Positions 33,272-41,012 of a DNA stretch of 64,000 nucleotides are shown piece by piece. The position numbers and the translations under genes are program-made. This DNA is from Chloroflexota bacterium (GTDB taxonomy: Bacteria; Chloroflexota; Anaerolineae; 4572-78; J111): positions 13,944 through 77,943 of the forward strand of contig BOKF01000039.1 in the NCBI GenBank assembly GCA_016860845.1, in the 5' to 3' direction. Each line of letters opens with the position of its first letter. Positions within the stretch are counted from its first letter, which is position 1. The notes beneath the pieces are model-generated. The model was not told the origin of the DNA. It did not search any database and saw only the letters and a program-made list of their open reading frames with translations.

Positions 33272-33940
33272 TTACTTTGCCAACTCCAACAGGCCGAAGC
33301 GGGCCGGTTTGTGAAAATCGGCCGGTTCGGTCATAGTCGGCGACCAGCAACTATACTCCGGCGCGGCGTCGCGGGGACGCTCGATGCGGTAGAAGTTGGC
33401 CCGCCACAGCCACGGCAGTTCGCCCGGCGGAGCGACTGCCGCCCAGGGAATAACCATAATCCCCCACCAATGATTGGCAGCATCATCTCGGCCTGCCCGC
33501 CAGCGAATGCCGGGGCAATTCCAACCGGTATCCACTTCTAATTCCGTGCGCTGCGAGGTGGGATTGTAGATACGCGCATCCAGCAGCACCTCGTTGGGAC
33601 TCACCTGGAACTCAAAATAACGCGCCAAATCGGCCTCACGAGGGCCAAAGAAAATCTCAACGACCTCTTCGTCATAGATCGGCTCATCGCGCTGAGTGTA
33701 GGTACCCCAAATATCGCGGTCGTCGCAGTCATACCGGACATACAAAGCCTGAGCATCATAGCAAACACGGGCAACGGTCTGTTGCACCGCCGGGCCACTG
33801 CCGTCGGCCAGAATGAAAGGCGGCAAGACCGGCACACTTGCCCAGTTCCAGGTGGCCGGATCGGCCTGGGTGTCCCAATCTTCAGGCACATGAGAGACAC
33901 GCCAATGGGGAATGCTTTGAGGATTAGCGGTTAGGGTCAT
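33272..33940 (-). CDS. CBM9-like carbohydrate-binding domain protein
   Basis: 222 aa, one beta-sandwich resembling family 9 carbohydrate-binding modules (ALYVRYDCDDRDIWGTYTQR, DEEVVEIFFGP, YFEFQVSPNEVLLDARIY). There is no signal peptide, so it appears cytoplasmic, unlike most CBM9 modules, which are parts of secreted xylanases. The start overlaps the CBS gene stop by four bases. Its role is unknown; it may bind a sugar made or imported by this cluster. Confidence 0.75.
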   Translation of the reverse strand: MTLTANPQSIPHWRVSHVPEDWDTQADPATWNWASVPVLPPFILADGSGPAVQQTVARVCYDAQALYVRYDCDDRDIWGTYTQRDEPIYDEEVVEIFFGPREADLARYFEFQVSPNEVLLDARIYNPTSQRTELEVDTGWNCPGIRWRAGRDDAANHWWGIMVIPWAAVAPPGELPWLWRANFYRIERPRDAAPEYSCWSPTMTEPADFHKPARFGLLELAK

Positions 33941-34368
33941 CGGCCGGTAATGTAATTTTCAAGCTGGGCGATAATAAATTCTTGTTGGGAGATGACCTCC
34001 TTAACCACATCGCCAATGGAAATGACCCCCACCAGGCGGTCGCCATCTATGACCGGCAGATGGCGGATACGCTTGTTGGTCATCAAGGCCATGCAGTCCT
34101 CCACCGTCTGTTCGGGACGGATAAAGACTACTTTTTCGGTCATAATCTCGCGCACAGGGGTGGTTTTGGATGACTTTCCCAGCAGGCTGACCTTCCGGGC
34201 ATAATCCCGCTCCGAGAGGATGCCGACAACCTGATCCCCCTCAAGGACCACCAGGGCGCCCACTTCCTTTTCGGCCATCAACTTCAGCGCCTCGATAACA
34301 AGCGCATCCGGCCCAATGGACCATACTCGTGATCCCTTGTTTTGCAAGAGTTGATTGACAGTTTTCAT
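33937..34368 (-). CDS. Two-CBS-domain protein
   Basis: 143 aa made of two CBS domains (VWSIGPDALVIEALKLMAEK... and VFIRPEQTVEDCMALMTNKR with RHLPVIDGDRLVGVISIGDV). Stand-alone CBS pairs bind adenine nucleotides or SAM and regulate partners. AAAGGAGGTTAAAGG precedes the ATG. It is coupled by an ATGA overlap to the CBM9-like gene. Confidence 0.92.
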   Translation of the reverse strand: MKTVNQLLQNKGSRVWSIGPDALVIEALKLMAEKEVGALVVLEGDQVVGILSERDYARKVSLLGKSSKTTPVREIMTEKVVFIRPEQTVEDCMALMTNKRIRHLPVIDGDRLVGVISIGDVVKEVISQQEFIIAQLENYITGR

Positions 34369-34396
34369 CCTTTAACCTCCTTTCGCACACCCGTGT

Positions 34397-35149
34397 TTAT
34401 TGAATAGCCCGTACAAAATCTCTGACCCGCTGGGAGTCAGTTACCATTCGGAAAAATTCAGGCGGCCGCAACTCACCGCCCATAAAGGAGCGCAGGTTGC
34501 GATAGGTCATCTGGCTCTCTAAAGGGGTGCTGGCGGTGGTATGAATTTCTTTGACGCCGCTCTGGGTTATTATTTTCTGCACATTCCGCTCGGAAATCGC
34601 TCCGGAGAGGCCCGGCATAATAATAATCCGGTCCGCTGCCTGCCGTACCAGTTCCGTGATCAAATCCAGCCCCTCCAGGGCCGAGCCTTCCTGCCCCGTC
34701 GTCAGCACCCGGTCAAGTCCCAATGAGATGAGCGTTTCCAGCGCCGCATGGGGATCACGCGACATATCAAACGCGCGGTGGAAGGTGACGCTCAACGGGC
34801 GGGCCAGTTCGACCAGCGCGGCGGTGCGGGCCGTGTCCACCGATCCGTCCGGGTTGAGCAGCCCAATCACCACGCCGTTGGCCCCTAACCGCCTGGCCTG
34901 CTCGACGTCATACTTCATCACCTCGAACTCGACGTCAGTATAGCAAAAATCGCCCCCGCGCGGGCGGATGATAATGTTCAGATCAATGCTGATATTCTGG
35001 CGGGCCAGGGCAATCGTGCCTGCGCTGGGGGTCGTGCCGCCTTCCAGCAGGTTGTCACACAGCTCCACCCGGTTGGCCCCGCCCTGCTGCGCCGCAATGG
35101 CCGACTCAACGGAATCAATACAGATTTCAAGGACGACAGGCTGGCTCAT
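34397..35149 (-). CDS. cutC: CutC family protein
   Basis: 250 aa TIM-barrel. It opens LEICIDSVESAIAAQQGGANRVELC and has GGTTPSAGTI, IIRPRGGDFCY, GVVIGLLNPDGSVD, LTTGQEGSALEGL and IMPGLSGAISERNV, all CutC marks. CutC was named for copper handling, but its enzymatic role is unsettled, and here the surroundings are catabolic. It overlaps the RidA stop by ATGA. Confidence 0.93.
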   Translation of the reverse strand: MSQPVVLEICIDSVESAIAAQQGGANRVELCDNLLEGGTTPSAGTIALARQNISIDLNIIIRPRGGDFCYTDVEFEVMKYDVEQARRLGANGVVIGLLNPDGSVDTARTAALVELARPLSVTFHRAFDMSRDPHAALETLISLGLDRVLTTGQEGSALEGLDLITELVRQAADRIIIMPGLSGAISERNVQKIITQSGVKEIHTTASTPLESQMTYRNLRSFMGGELRPPEFFRMVTDSQRVRDFVRAIQ

Positions 35150-35598
35150 TTAACCTCGACAATCATTTCAATTTCGACGGCCCAATTGTGGGGAATGGTC
35201 ATGCCGACGGCGCTGCGGGCATGCCGGCCTGCCTCACCAAACACCTCGATCAGGAGATCGCTGCAGCCGTGAATGACGGCCGGGGTGTCGTCAAAATCAG
35301 GGGCCACATTGACCATGCCCAGCACTTTGACCACCTGGACCACGTTATCCAGGCTGCCGGCTAGAGTTTTGACCGCGGCCAGGCAGTTGAGTGTGGCCAA
35401 TCGCGCCGCTTCGTAACCTTCTTCGACGCTCACATCCCGGCCCACTTTGCCCTTGATGGCCCGGCCCTCCCGGTTCGGCACCTGCCCGGAGGTGTAGATC
35501 AGGTTGCCGGTCCGCTTGGCATGCATCAAACGGCCGGCATTGATTTCGATGGCTTCAACCCTGTAACCCATATCCCGGAGTTTTTCTTCAAAAGACAT
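35146..35598 (-). CDS. RidA family protein (copy 2)
   Basis: 150 aa of the longer RidA subgroup (YjgH/TdcF-like). RTGNLIYTSGQVPNREG, RLATLNCLAAVKTLAG, FDDTPAVIHGCSDLLIEVFGEAGRHARSAVG and NWAVEIEMIVEV are diagnostic. The Arg in RHARSAVG would bind the substrate carboxylate. Lying four bases after the D-aminoacylase stop, it is part of the same transcript. Confidence 0.92.
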   Translation of the reverse strand: MSFEEKLRDMGYRVEAIEINAGRLMHAKRTGNLIYTSGQVPNREGRAIKGKVGRDVSVEEGYEAARLATLNCLAAVKTLAGSLDNVVQVVKVLGMVNVAPDFDDTPAVIHGCSDLLIEVFGEAGRHARSAVGMTIPHNWAVEIEMIVEVK

Positions 35599-35602
35599 AG
35601 CT

Positions 35603-37237
35603 TCATCCTTTCATAATCTGAATAGGTTCGGTGATCCGTTCCGGCTGGCGGCCATACGGCTCGCGCAGAGCGCGGCCCGGAGTCGCGCCGCTTGGCTGGC
35701 CCTCTTCCACCACCAAAACCCCGTTGACAGCAACATAGTGAACCCCTTCAGGGTAACTGATGGGGTTTTCGTAGGTGGCGGTATCCCGGAGCGTATCAGG
35801 GTCGAAGACAACCAAGTCGGCCATGAAGCCAGGCCGGACAATGCCACGATCCATGCAGCCAATCCGCCGGGCCGTCGCCGAGGTCATTTTGCGGATGCCT
35901 TCGGCCCAGCTCAACAAGCCCAAATCGCGCACATAATGGGCCAGAAAACGGACATGTGTGCCCCAGCCGCGCGGGTGCGGCCGCCCGCCGACCAAAATGC
36001 CATCACTGCCGACCACGTGGGCCGGATGCTGCAGAATCATCTGGACATTTTCCTCGTTGCCAATATGGGCCAGGCAGGAAACGCCCAGGCGAGTTTGAAG
36101 CAGCAGGTCAACAAAAAATTCATAGGGGGTCTGGCCGGCCCGCGCCGCCGCATCGGGCAGAAACATGCCGACCAGAGCCGGGTCGTGCTCGCCCATAATC
36201 CCGCCAATTTGCAGCATCTCCCAACCCATCGGCACCCCGCTAAAGCCATCGGAGCCGATGACTTCCATCTCGTGGCGCAGCCGCTCGTGAATATCGGGCG
36301 ATTGCAGCCGGGCCAGGGTCGCTTCGATACCGCCCTCATGCATCCAGTAAGGCAAAAAAGCGTGGAGATAAGTGTTCCCGGCCAGATAGGGATAGGTGTC
36401 CAGCGTGATTTCAAGCCCATCGGCGCGAGCGTGGTCAATCGCGGCCAATAACTCTGGAGCGCGGCCTTTATTGATCGTGTAACCCAGGTGGCAGTGGGTC
36501 AGATGCACCGGCACACCGGCCCGGCGGCCAATCTCAATCGAGTCATAGTAGGCTTCGAGCGCCTGCATGCCGTAGTTACGATGGTGAGGGCAGTAGAAGC
36601 CGTTATAAGGCCGCAAAGCCCGGCAGAGTTCGACGACCTCATCATCGCTGGCGAACATAGCCGGGGCATAGGTTAGCCCGGTCGAGAGACCAATGGCCCC
36701 TTCGCGCATGCCCTGGTCAATTAGTTGCTGCATCTGGCGCAGTTCAGCGGGCGTGGGTGGGCGGTTGTCCATGCCCATGACGGCCATACGCACCGTGCCA
36801 TGCGGCACATGGGTGGCCACGTTAACCGCCACCTGATTTTCAAACCGGTCCAGGTAGGTGGTGATTGTGCCCCAATCCCAATCCAAATCTGGCCGGCCGT
36901 TCCAGCCGGCCAGTTGTTCGCGCAGTTGGGTGGCTGTTTGAGGCGTCACCGGGGCCAAGCCCAACCCATCGTGGCCGACGACTTCGGTGGTCACGCCCTG
37001 GCGAATTTTGCACTCCATCAACGGGTTGTACAGCGGATACAGATCGGAGTGGGTGTGAATGTCAATAAAGCCGGGGCAGACTATCCTGCCATCTACTTTG
37101 ATGACCCGCCTGGCCGCAGCCCCAGCCAGCAGTCCCATGGCGACAATCCGGTCCCCTTGAACGGCAACATCGGCCCAGTACCAGGGCGTGCCGGTCCCGT
37201 CAATAAGCCGGCCACCAGTGATTAATAAATCATACAT
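35603..37237 (-). CDS. N-acyl-D-amino-acid deacylase/D-aminoacylase family amidohydrolase
   Basis: 544 aa from ATG 37237 (AAGGAACAGAG upstream; an earlier in-frame start at 37258 is less likely). Amidohydrolase marks are GFIDIHTHSDLYPLYNP (HxH), TTEVVGHDGLGLAP, LSTGLTYAPAMFASDDEVVEL, HHRNYGMQALEAYYDSI, VPVHLTHCHLG and the D-aminoacylase block VGSDGILVGGRPHPRGWGT. It frees D-amino acids from N-acyl forms, or cleaves related cyclic amides. It is followed by RidA and CutC genes. Confidence 0.9.
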   Translation of the reverse strand: MYDLLITGGRLIDGTGTPWYWADVAVQGDRIVAMGLLAGAAARRVIKVDGRIVCPGFIDIHTHSDLYPLYNPLMECKIRQGVTTEVVGHDGLGLAPVTPQTATQLREQLAGWNGRPDLDWDWGTITTYLDRFENQVAVNVATHVPHGTVRMAVMGMDNRPPTPAELRQMQQLIDQGMREGAIGLSTGLTYAPAMFASDDEVVELCRALRPYNGFYCPHHRNYGMQALEAYYDSIEIGRRAGVPVHLTHCHLGYTINKGRAPELLAAIDHARADGLEITLDTYPYLAGNTYLHAFLPYWMHEGGIEATLARLQSPDIHERLRHEMEVIGSDGFSGVPMGWEMLQIGGIMGEHDPALVGMFLPDAAARAGQTPYEFFVDLLLQTRLGVSCLAHIGNEENVQMILQHPAHVVGSDGILVGGRPHPRGWGTHVRFLAHYVRDLGLLSWAEGIRKMTSATARRIGCMDRGIVRPGFMADLVVFDPDTLRDTATYENPISYPEGVHYVAVNGVLVVEEGQPSGATPGRALREPYGRQPERITEPIQIMKG

Positions 37238-37306
37238 TGGCTCTGTTCCTTGGTCCACAGATGAACACAGATTACCACAGATAATGTTCTGAACTTTTAT
37301 CTTTTT

Positions 37307-37438
37307 AGGACTTTCGCTTGGATGTCATTTTGAGCGACCGTAGGGAGCGAAAAATCCCTGGAAGGCTGGCCTGCAATCGAACATCTCAGGGATTCTTCAC
37401 TCCGCTGCGCTCCGTTCAGAATGACATGCGCAAGTTCT
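37307..37438. repeat. GTCATT/AATGAC inverted repeat, copy 4, nested in another repeat
   Basis: Ends AGGACTTTCGC and GCGCAAGTTCT enclose ATGTCATTTTGAGCGA and TTCAGAATGACAT arms. It is itself flanked by CCACAGATGAACACAGATTA (37256) and TATCTGTGGATTAA (37449), which look like the split halves of a second repeat. Confidence 0.75.
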
Positions 37439-37463
37439 GATCTGAGTCTATCTGTGGATTAAT

Positions 37464-38459
37464 TTACAGTTCGACCCACTGGCCTGTTTCAGCCGATTTG
37501 TAGGTAGCCAGCACCAGGGCAACCGAGGTCCGGCCCGCTTCCCCAGACGGTTCGGGCTGCCGTCCCTGGCGCGCCGCCTCGACCATTTCGGTCAATTCGG
37601 CGATCATTCCGACCATCACCCGCTCCGACAGGCCGGCATCAGGATGATAGAAATGCTGGGTGGTCCGCTTGCCGGTGGTGAAAAGCTCCAGCGAGTCCCA
37701 GGAACGGACATGCAGCATGCCGGTTTCACCAAAAACCTGCATTTCGCACGATACGGTTCGATACGGTCCCCAGTGCTGGAAAAAAGTTCCCTGCGCCCCA
37801 CCGTCGAAGCGGGCCAGCACCGAGCCATAATCCTCAGCATGAGCCACCTGGGGCGGTTCAACCAACGCCGTGACCGCCGCTACCTGCTGGCCCAATACCC
37901 AACTCACCCGATCGAAGCCATGCACGGCGTTACACATAAAAACGCCGCCGCCGGCAATTTCTTTATCGCGATACCAGGGCAAAACCAAGCTGTGGCTGAT
38001 AGACATCGAGTCCAGCACGGTCAGCGGCTGGCCGATCACGCCGCTCTCGATCAGGTGTTTGGCTTCGCGCATTTCCGGGTAAAAGTGGTGGGTGAAGCCG
38101 GTCATCAAATAAATCCCGGCTTTGCGGCAAACCGCCAGCATCCGGTCCGCCTCTTCGACGGTGCGGGTGATGGGCTTTTCCATCAGAATGTGGACGCCGG
38201 CCTGGGCGGCCGCTTCCGCGGCGGGTAGATGGAGGCGAGGCGGCAGGCAAATACTGATAAGCTCTACCCCGGCTTGCAGCAAAGACTCGTAATCATGGAA
38301 ACGCCTGCAACCCAATTCCTGTGCCAGAGGTTCGGCCCGCTCTGCGGCCGGGTCGGCGATACCGACCAGTTCCACTGCGGGGATTTGTTTGTAGGCCCGG
38401 GCATGAACCGCGCCAATAAACCCGGCCCCGGCCACACCCACTCGAATTTTGGCCGCCAT
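37464..38459 (-). CDS. Gfo/Idh/MocA family oxidoreductase (copy 2)
   Basis: 331 aa. Rossmann start GVAGAGFIGAVHARAYKQIP, the EKP motif as LMEKPITRTVEEAD near 95, and a C-terminal domain with AVHGFDRVSWVLG. It is an NAD(P)-dependent sugar or inositol dehydrogenase. It is downstream of the ABC importer and VOC genes in the same direction and is probably in the pathway for the imported compound. Confidence 0.92.
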   Translation of the reverse strand: MAAKIRVGVAGAGFIGAVHARAYKQIPAVELVGIADPAAERAEPLAQELGCRRFHDYESLLQAGVELISICLPPRLHLPAAEAAAQAGVHILMEKPITRTVEEADRMLAVCRKAGIYLMTGFTHHFYPEMREAKHLIESGVIGQPLTVLDSMSISHSLVLPWYRDKEIAGGGVFMCNAVHGFDRVSWVLGQQVAAVTALVEPPQVAHAEDYGSVLARFDGGAQGTFFQHWGPYRTVSCEMQVFGETGMLHVRSWDSLELFTTGKRTTQHFYHPDAGLSERVMVGMIAELTEMVEAARQGRQPEPSGEAGRTSVALVLATYKSAETGQWVEL

Positions 38460-38536
38460 TATCTTCTCCTAAAAAGAGACGAGGAAACGAAGAAACCCTC
38501 GCCCCCCCGCCTTATTGAATTCAAGTTGACCTGACT

Positions 38537-38893
38537 TTAACTATTTGATTGGTCCCCACCCCGAAACCACCTGCCGCCTTCCGCGTTCTCCATGAATTCA
38601 AAGACCGCCCCATCCTGGAGAACAAAGACAACCCGCAGCGTTTCGGTTGGGTTAAACGGTCCCAGTAAAATTTCAGAGTCACCCATTGCTTCTTCAAGAT
38701 TATCTACCCGAAAAGCAATGTGAGGCAGGTTTCGCACCGGCCCGATCACCGGGGTATCAGGTTCAAAGCGCAAATATTCAATCTTGTAAGGATGCGTGGC
38801 CGGGTTCGTGACCCAGACTTTGGTCGCCGGAACGTACATTTCTTCGGCTTGTTTTTCGTCGGTGACAACACCCACATGATCGAACTCACGCAT
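38537..38893 (-). CDS. VOC-family (glyoxalase-like) protein, degenerate
   Basis: 118 aa. It opens EFDHVGVVTDEKQ and has LPHIAFRVDNLEEAM and EFMENAE, the betaalphabetabetabeta pattern of the VOC superfamily. A His (DHVG), a second His (PHIAF) and a Glu (FEFME) could form a metal site. It lies between the sugar dehydrogenase and the ABC permeases; an epimerase or isomerase role is possible. Confidence 0.8.
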   Translation of the reverse strand: MREFDHVGVVTDEKQAEEMYVPATKVWVTNPATHPYKIEYLRFEPDTPVIGPVRNLPHIAFRVDNLEEAMGDSEILLGPFNPTETLRVVFVLQDGAVFEFMENAEGGRWFRGGDQSNS

Positions 38894-38919
38894 GGACCCA
38901 ACCCCCTTAAAAATAGTGC

Positions 38920-38955
38920 TTGGGGAGTGTCAAAGTGCATTTTGACACTCCCCAA
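38920..38955. repeat. Hairpin repeat related to the 32-bp palindrome, possible terminator
   Basis: TTGGGGAGTGTCAAA (38920-38934) pairs perfectly with 38941-38955 around a six-base loop. Read on the minus strand it follows the permease stop and is soon followed by TATTTTTAA, so it may end or weaken transcription before the VOC gene. Confidence 0.65.
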
Positions 38956-38960
38956 CTCTC

Positions 38961-39860
38961 TCAAACCTTCAACGCGCCTTCGGTCAAACCCTTCATATAC
39001 CAGCGTTGGGCAATAGCAAAGCCGATCAGACCGGGCAGGATCGCCATAATATAAACGGCGGCAATGCGCGGCCAGGCCCACTCGCCGAAACCGCCGAAGG
39101 TGGTCGCCAGCACCACCGGCAGCGTCCGCACCGATTGATCGTTGGTCAGGGTGACGGCCAGCAGGTACTCGCCCCAGGCGCTTACAAAGTTGACGATGAT
39201 CAGCACGACAATCCCATTGACGATCAGCGGCAGCATAATCTCCCACAGAATCCGCCAGGAACTGGCTCCGTCAATTTTGGCCGCGTCAACAATTTCGTGA
39301 GAGATGGTTTCAAAGATGCTCCGCATAATCAGGATGCTGATGGCCAGGTTTAGAGTCACGTAGGGCAGGATCAAGCCGGGCAGGGTGTTAATTAGCCCAA
39401 CCGCATTCTGGATTTCAAAAATACCGATCAGGGAAACCAGGCGCGTTGGGAAAAAGAGAGTGCCTACCAGGAGGCTGACCACCAAAGGCGCCCCCGGCAG
39501 CCTGAGGTGAACCAGGGCATAACCAGCCAGAATGGCGCACAGGGTGGTAATAACAACCGTGGCTGAGGTGACGATGATGCTGTTGGTGTAGTTGTGCCAA
39601 AAGGTGGGGATATGCTCAAACACATAACGGTAGTGGGTAAAGTCGAACTGTTCAGGCCACAATTTGCCGGTATAGGCATCAGGCACGGATTTGATAGACA
39701 TCAAAAATACCCAGACAATGGGTAGTACAATGGTTAGGCAAAAAAAGATAATAATGGCATGTTTCAGAATCGTGCCCAATTGAATCCGGGGCCGCGGGCG
39801 GGGCATGGTGGATGCGGCTTCACGCACACGAGAAGAGTCAACAGGTTGAGTCAGTTCCAT
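38961..39860 (-). CDS. Carbohydrate ABC transporter permease (MalG-like, CUT1)
   Basis: 299 aa from ATG 39860 (AAGGAATTAGCG upstream; a longer frame to 39881 runs into a repeat). Six membrane helices, with the EAA coupling loop DAAKIDGASSWRILWEIMLPL near residue 200. The C-terminus FAIAQRWYMKGLTEGALKV is typical of the MalG branch. With the next two genes it forms an importer for oligosaccharides or similar solutes; no ATPase gene is present, so it must share one encoded elsewhere. Confidence 0.93.
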   Translation of the reverse strand: MELTQPVDSSRVREAASTMPRPRPRIQLGTILKHAIIIFFCLTIVLPIVWVFLMSIKSVPDAYTGKLWPEQFDFTHYRYVFEHIPTFWHNYTNSIIVTSATVVITTLCAILAGYALVHLRLPGAPLVVSLLVGTLFFPTRLVSLIGIFEIQNAVGLINTLPGLILPYVTLNLAISILIMRSIFETISHEIVDAAKIDGASSWRILWEIMLPLIVNGIVVLIIVNFVSAWGEYLLAVTLTNDQSVRTLPVVLATTFGGFGEWAWPRIAAVYIMAILPGLIGFAIAQRWYMKGLTEGALKV

Positions 39861-39881
39861 CGCTAATTCCTTTAAAAACAT

Positions 39882-39920
39882 CCTCTCCCCAAATCTAGGG
39901 AGGGGACGGGGTGAGGGTCT
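39882..39920. repeat. Intergenic copy of the palindrome found inside the M20 gene
   Basis: CCTCTCCCC, a seven-base loop, then GGGAGGGG and ACGGGGTGAGGGTCT. It is the reverse-orientation relative of the element at 29369-29420 and lies between the two permease genes. Confidence 0.7.
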
Positions 39921-40863
39921 AATCTTGATTGCGGAAAATATAAAACAGGGCGACCACTACAACCAGCATACTAATTGCGCCGAGCCAGCCAATCGCGGCA
40001 GCATAACCCTGCGGCCAATCGCCTAACTGGAAACCGAGATGCCACATGTAAACGGTCCAGGTATAGGTCGGCAGGGAGCGGTTGAAGCCGCCCATAATCA
40101 GAAATTCATCAATTACGGCCATGGCGGAGCCAAAGCGGAGGACCACCAGGATCAAAAAAATGGGCCGCAAACGAGGTAAAGTCACGTGCCAGAACATCTG
40201 CCATTCATTCGCGCCGTCAACCCGCGCCGCCTCGAATAACTCTTTGGGAATGGCGGCCAGTCCGGCCAGGAAGAACATGGTATGATAGCCCAGTCCCCAC
40301 CACCATTCCATAATAGAAACCGCTGGCAGCGCGAGGGGTGAGTCGCCCACCCACTGGGGGGCGTTGCGAAAATTAAACAGATGGAGGTAGTTGACGAGGA
40401 TGACATTAATCGGGCCGACTTCAAAATCATACAGCCAGCGCCACAAGACAAAGATCATGGGGCCGGGGATAACTGCCGGAATCAGCAAGATCAGCCGGTA
40501 GAGCGTAGCCAGAATCGTGTTCTGTACCCGATCTACCAAAATAGCGACAAAGAGAGGAATAAAGATAACGCCGGGCAGGAAAACTGCGGTAAAGATAGCG
40601 GCGCGCCACAGGCCAACCAAAAAGACCGGGTCGGCAATGGCATCAGAAAAATTCTTCAATCCGACAAAATTGGGCGGCGCAGGGTTGAGATAACGGTAAT
40701 CGGTGAAGCTTATGTAGAAAACCTGGAGCAGTGGATAGAGTTGATAGCCAAGAAAGAAAATAAGGGCAGGGATAAGATAAAGCCAGTTAACACTATGCTT
40801 CAGCTCGCGCCAACGCCAGCGGCTGGCTCGAGCTGCGCGGGTGGGAAGAGTTGTACTCGCCAT
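39919..40863 (-). CDS. Carbohydrate ABC transporter permease (MalF-like, CUT1)
   Basis: 314 aa from ATG 40863 (GAGGAGCACG upstream). WLYLIPALIFFLGYQLYPLLQVFY is the first helix, followed by five more. The EAA loop is EAARVDGANEWQMFWHVTLPRL. The first permease of the pair, it follows the solute-binding protein gene after a palindrome-rich gap. Confidence 0.93.
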   Translation of the reverse strand: MASTTLPTRAARASRWRWRELKHSVNWLYLIPALIFFLGYQLYPLLQVFYISFTDYRYLNPAPPNFVGLKNFSDAIADPVFLVGLWRAAIFTAVFLPGVIFIPLFVAILVDRVQNTILATLYRLILLIPAVIPGPMIFVLWRWLYDFEVGPINVILVNYLHLFNFRNAPQWVGDSPLALPAVSIMEWWWGLGYHTMFFLAGLAAIPKELFEAARVDGANEWQMFWHVTLPRLRPIFLILVVLRFGSAMAVIDEFLIMGGFNRSLPTYTWTVYMWHLGFQLGDWPQGYAAAIGWLGAISMLVVVVALFYIFRNQD

Positions 40864-40884
40864 CGTGCTCCTCGTAAAATCAAA

Positions 40885-41003
40885 ATCCCCCTCCTTCAAA
40901 GGGAGGGGTTAGGGGAGGGTGGGAATCGGGCAAAAAGTTACCCTGATTTTTGAACCCGACTCCACCCCCTCCCCAACCCTCCCCCTCACAGGGGGAGGGA
41001 GGA
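40885..41003. repeat. Paired C/G-rich palindromic elements
   Basis: CCCCCTCCTTCAAAGGGAGGGG and TTAGGGGAGGGTGG are mirrored further on by CCACCCCCTCCCCAACCCTC and CCCCCTCACAGGGGGAGGG. Each half can fold alone and the halves can pair with each other. The element separates the binding-protein stop from the permease start and may tune relative expression by mRNA decay. Confidence 0.7.
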
Positions 41004-41012
41004 TATGGCTTC

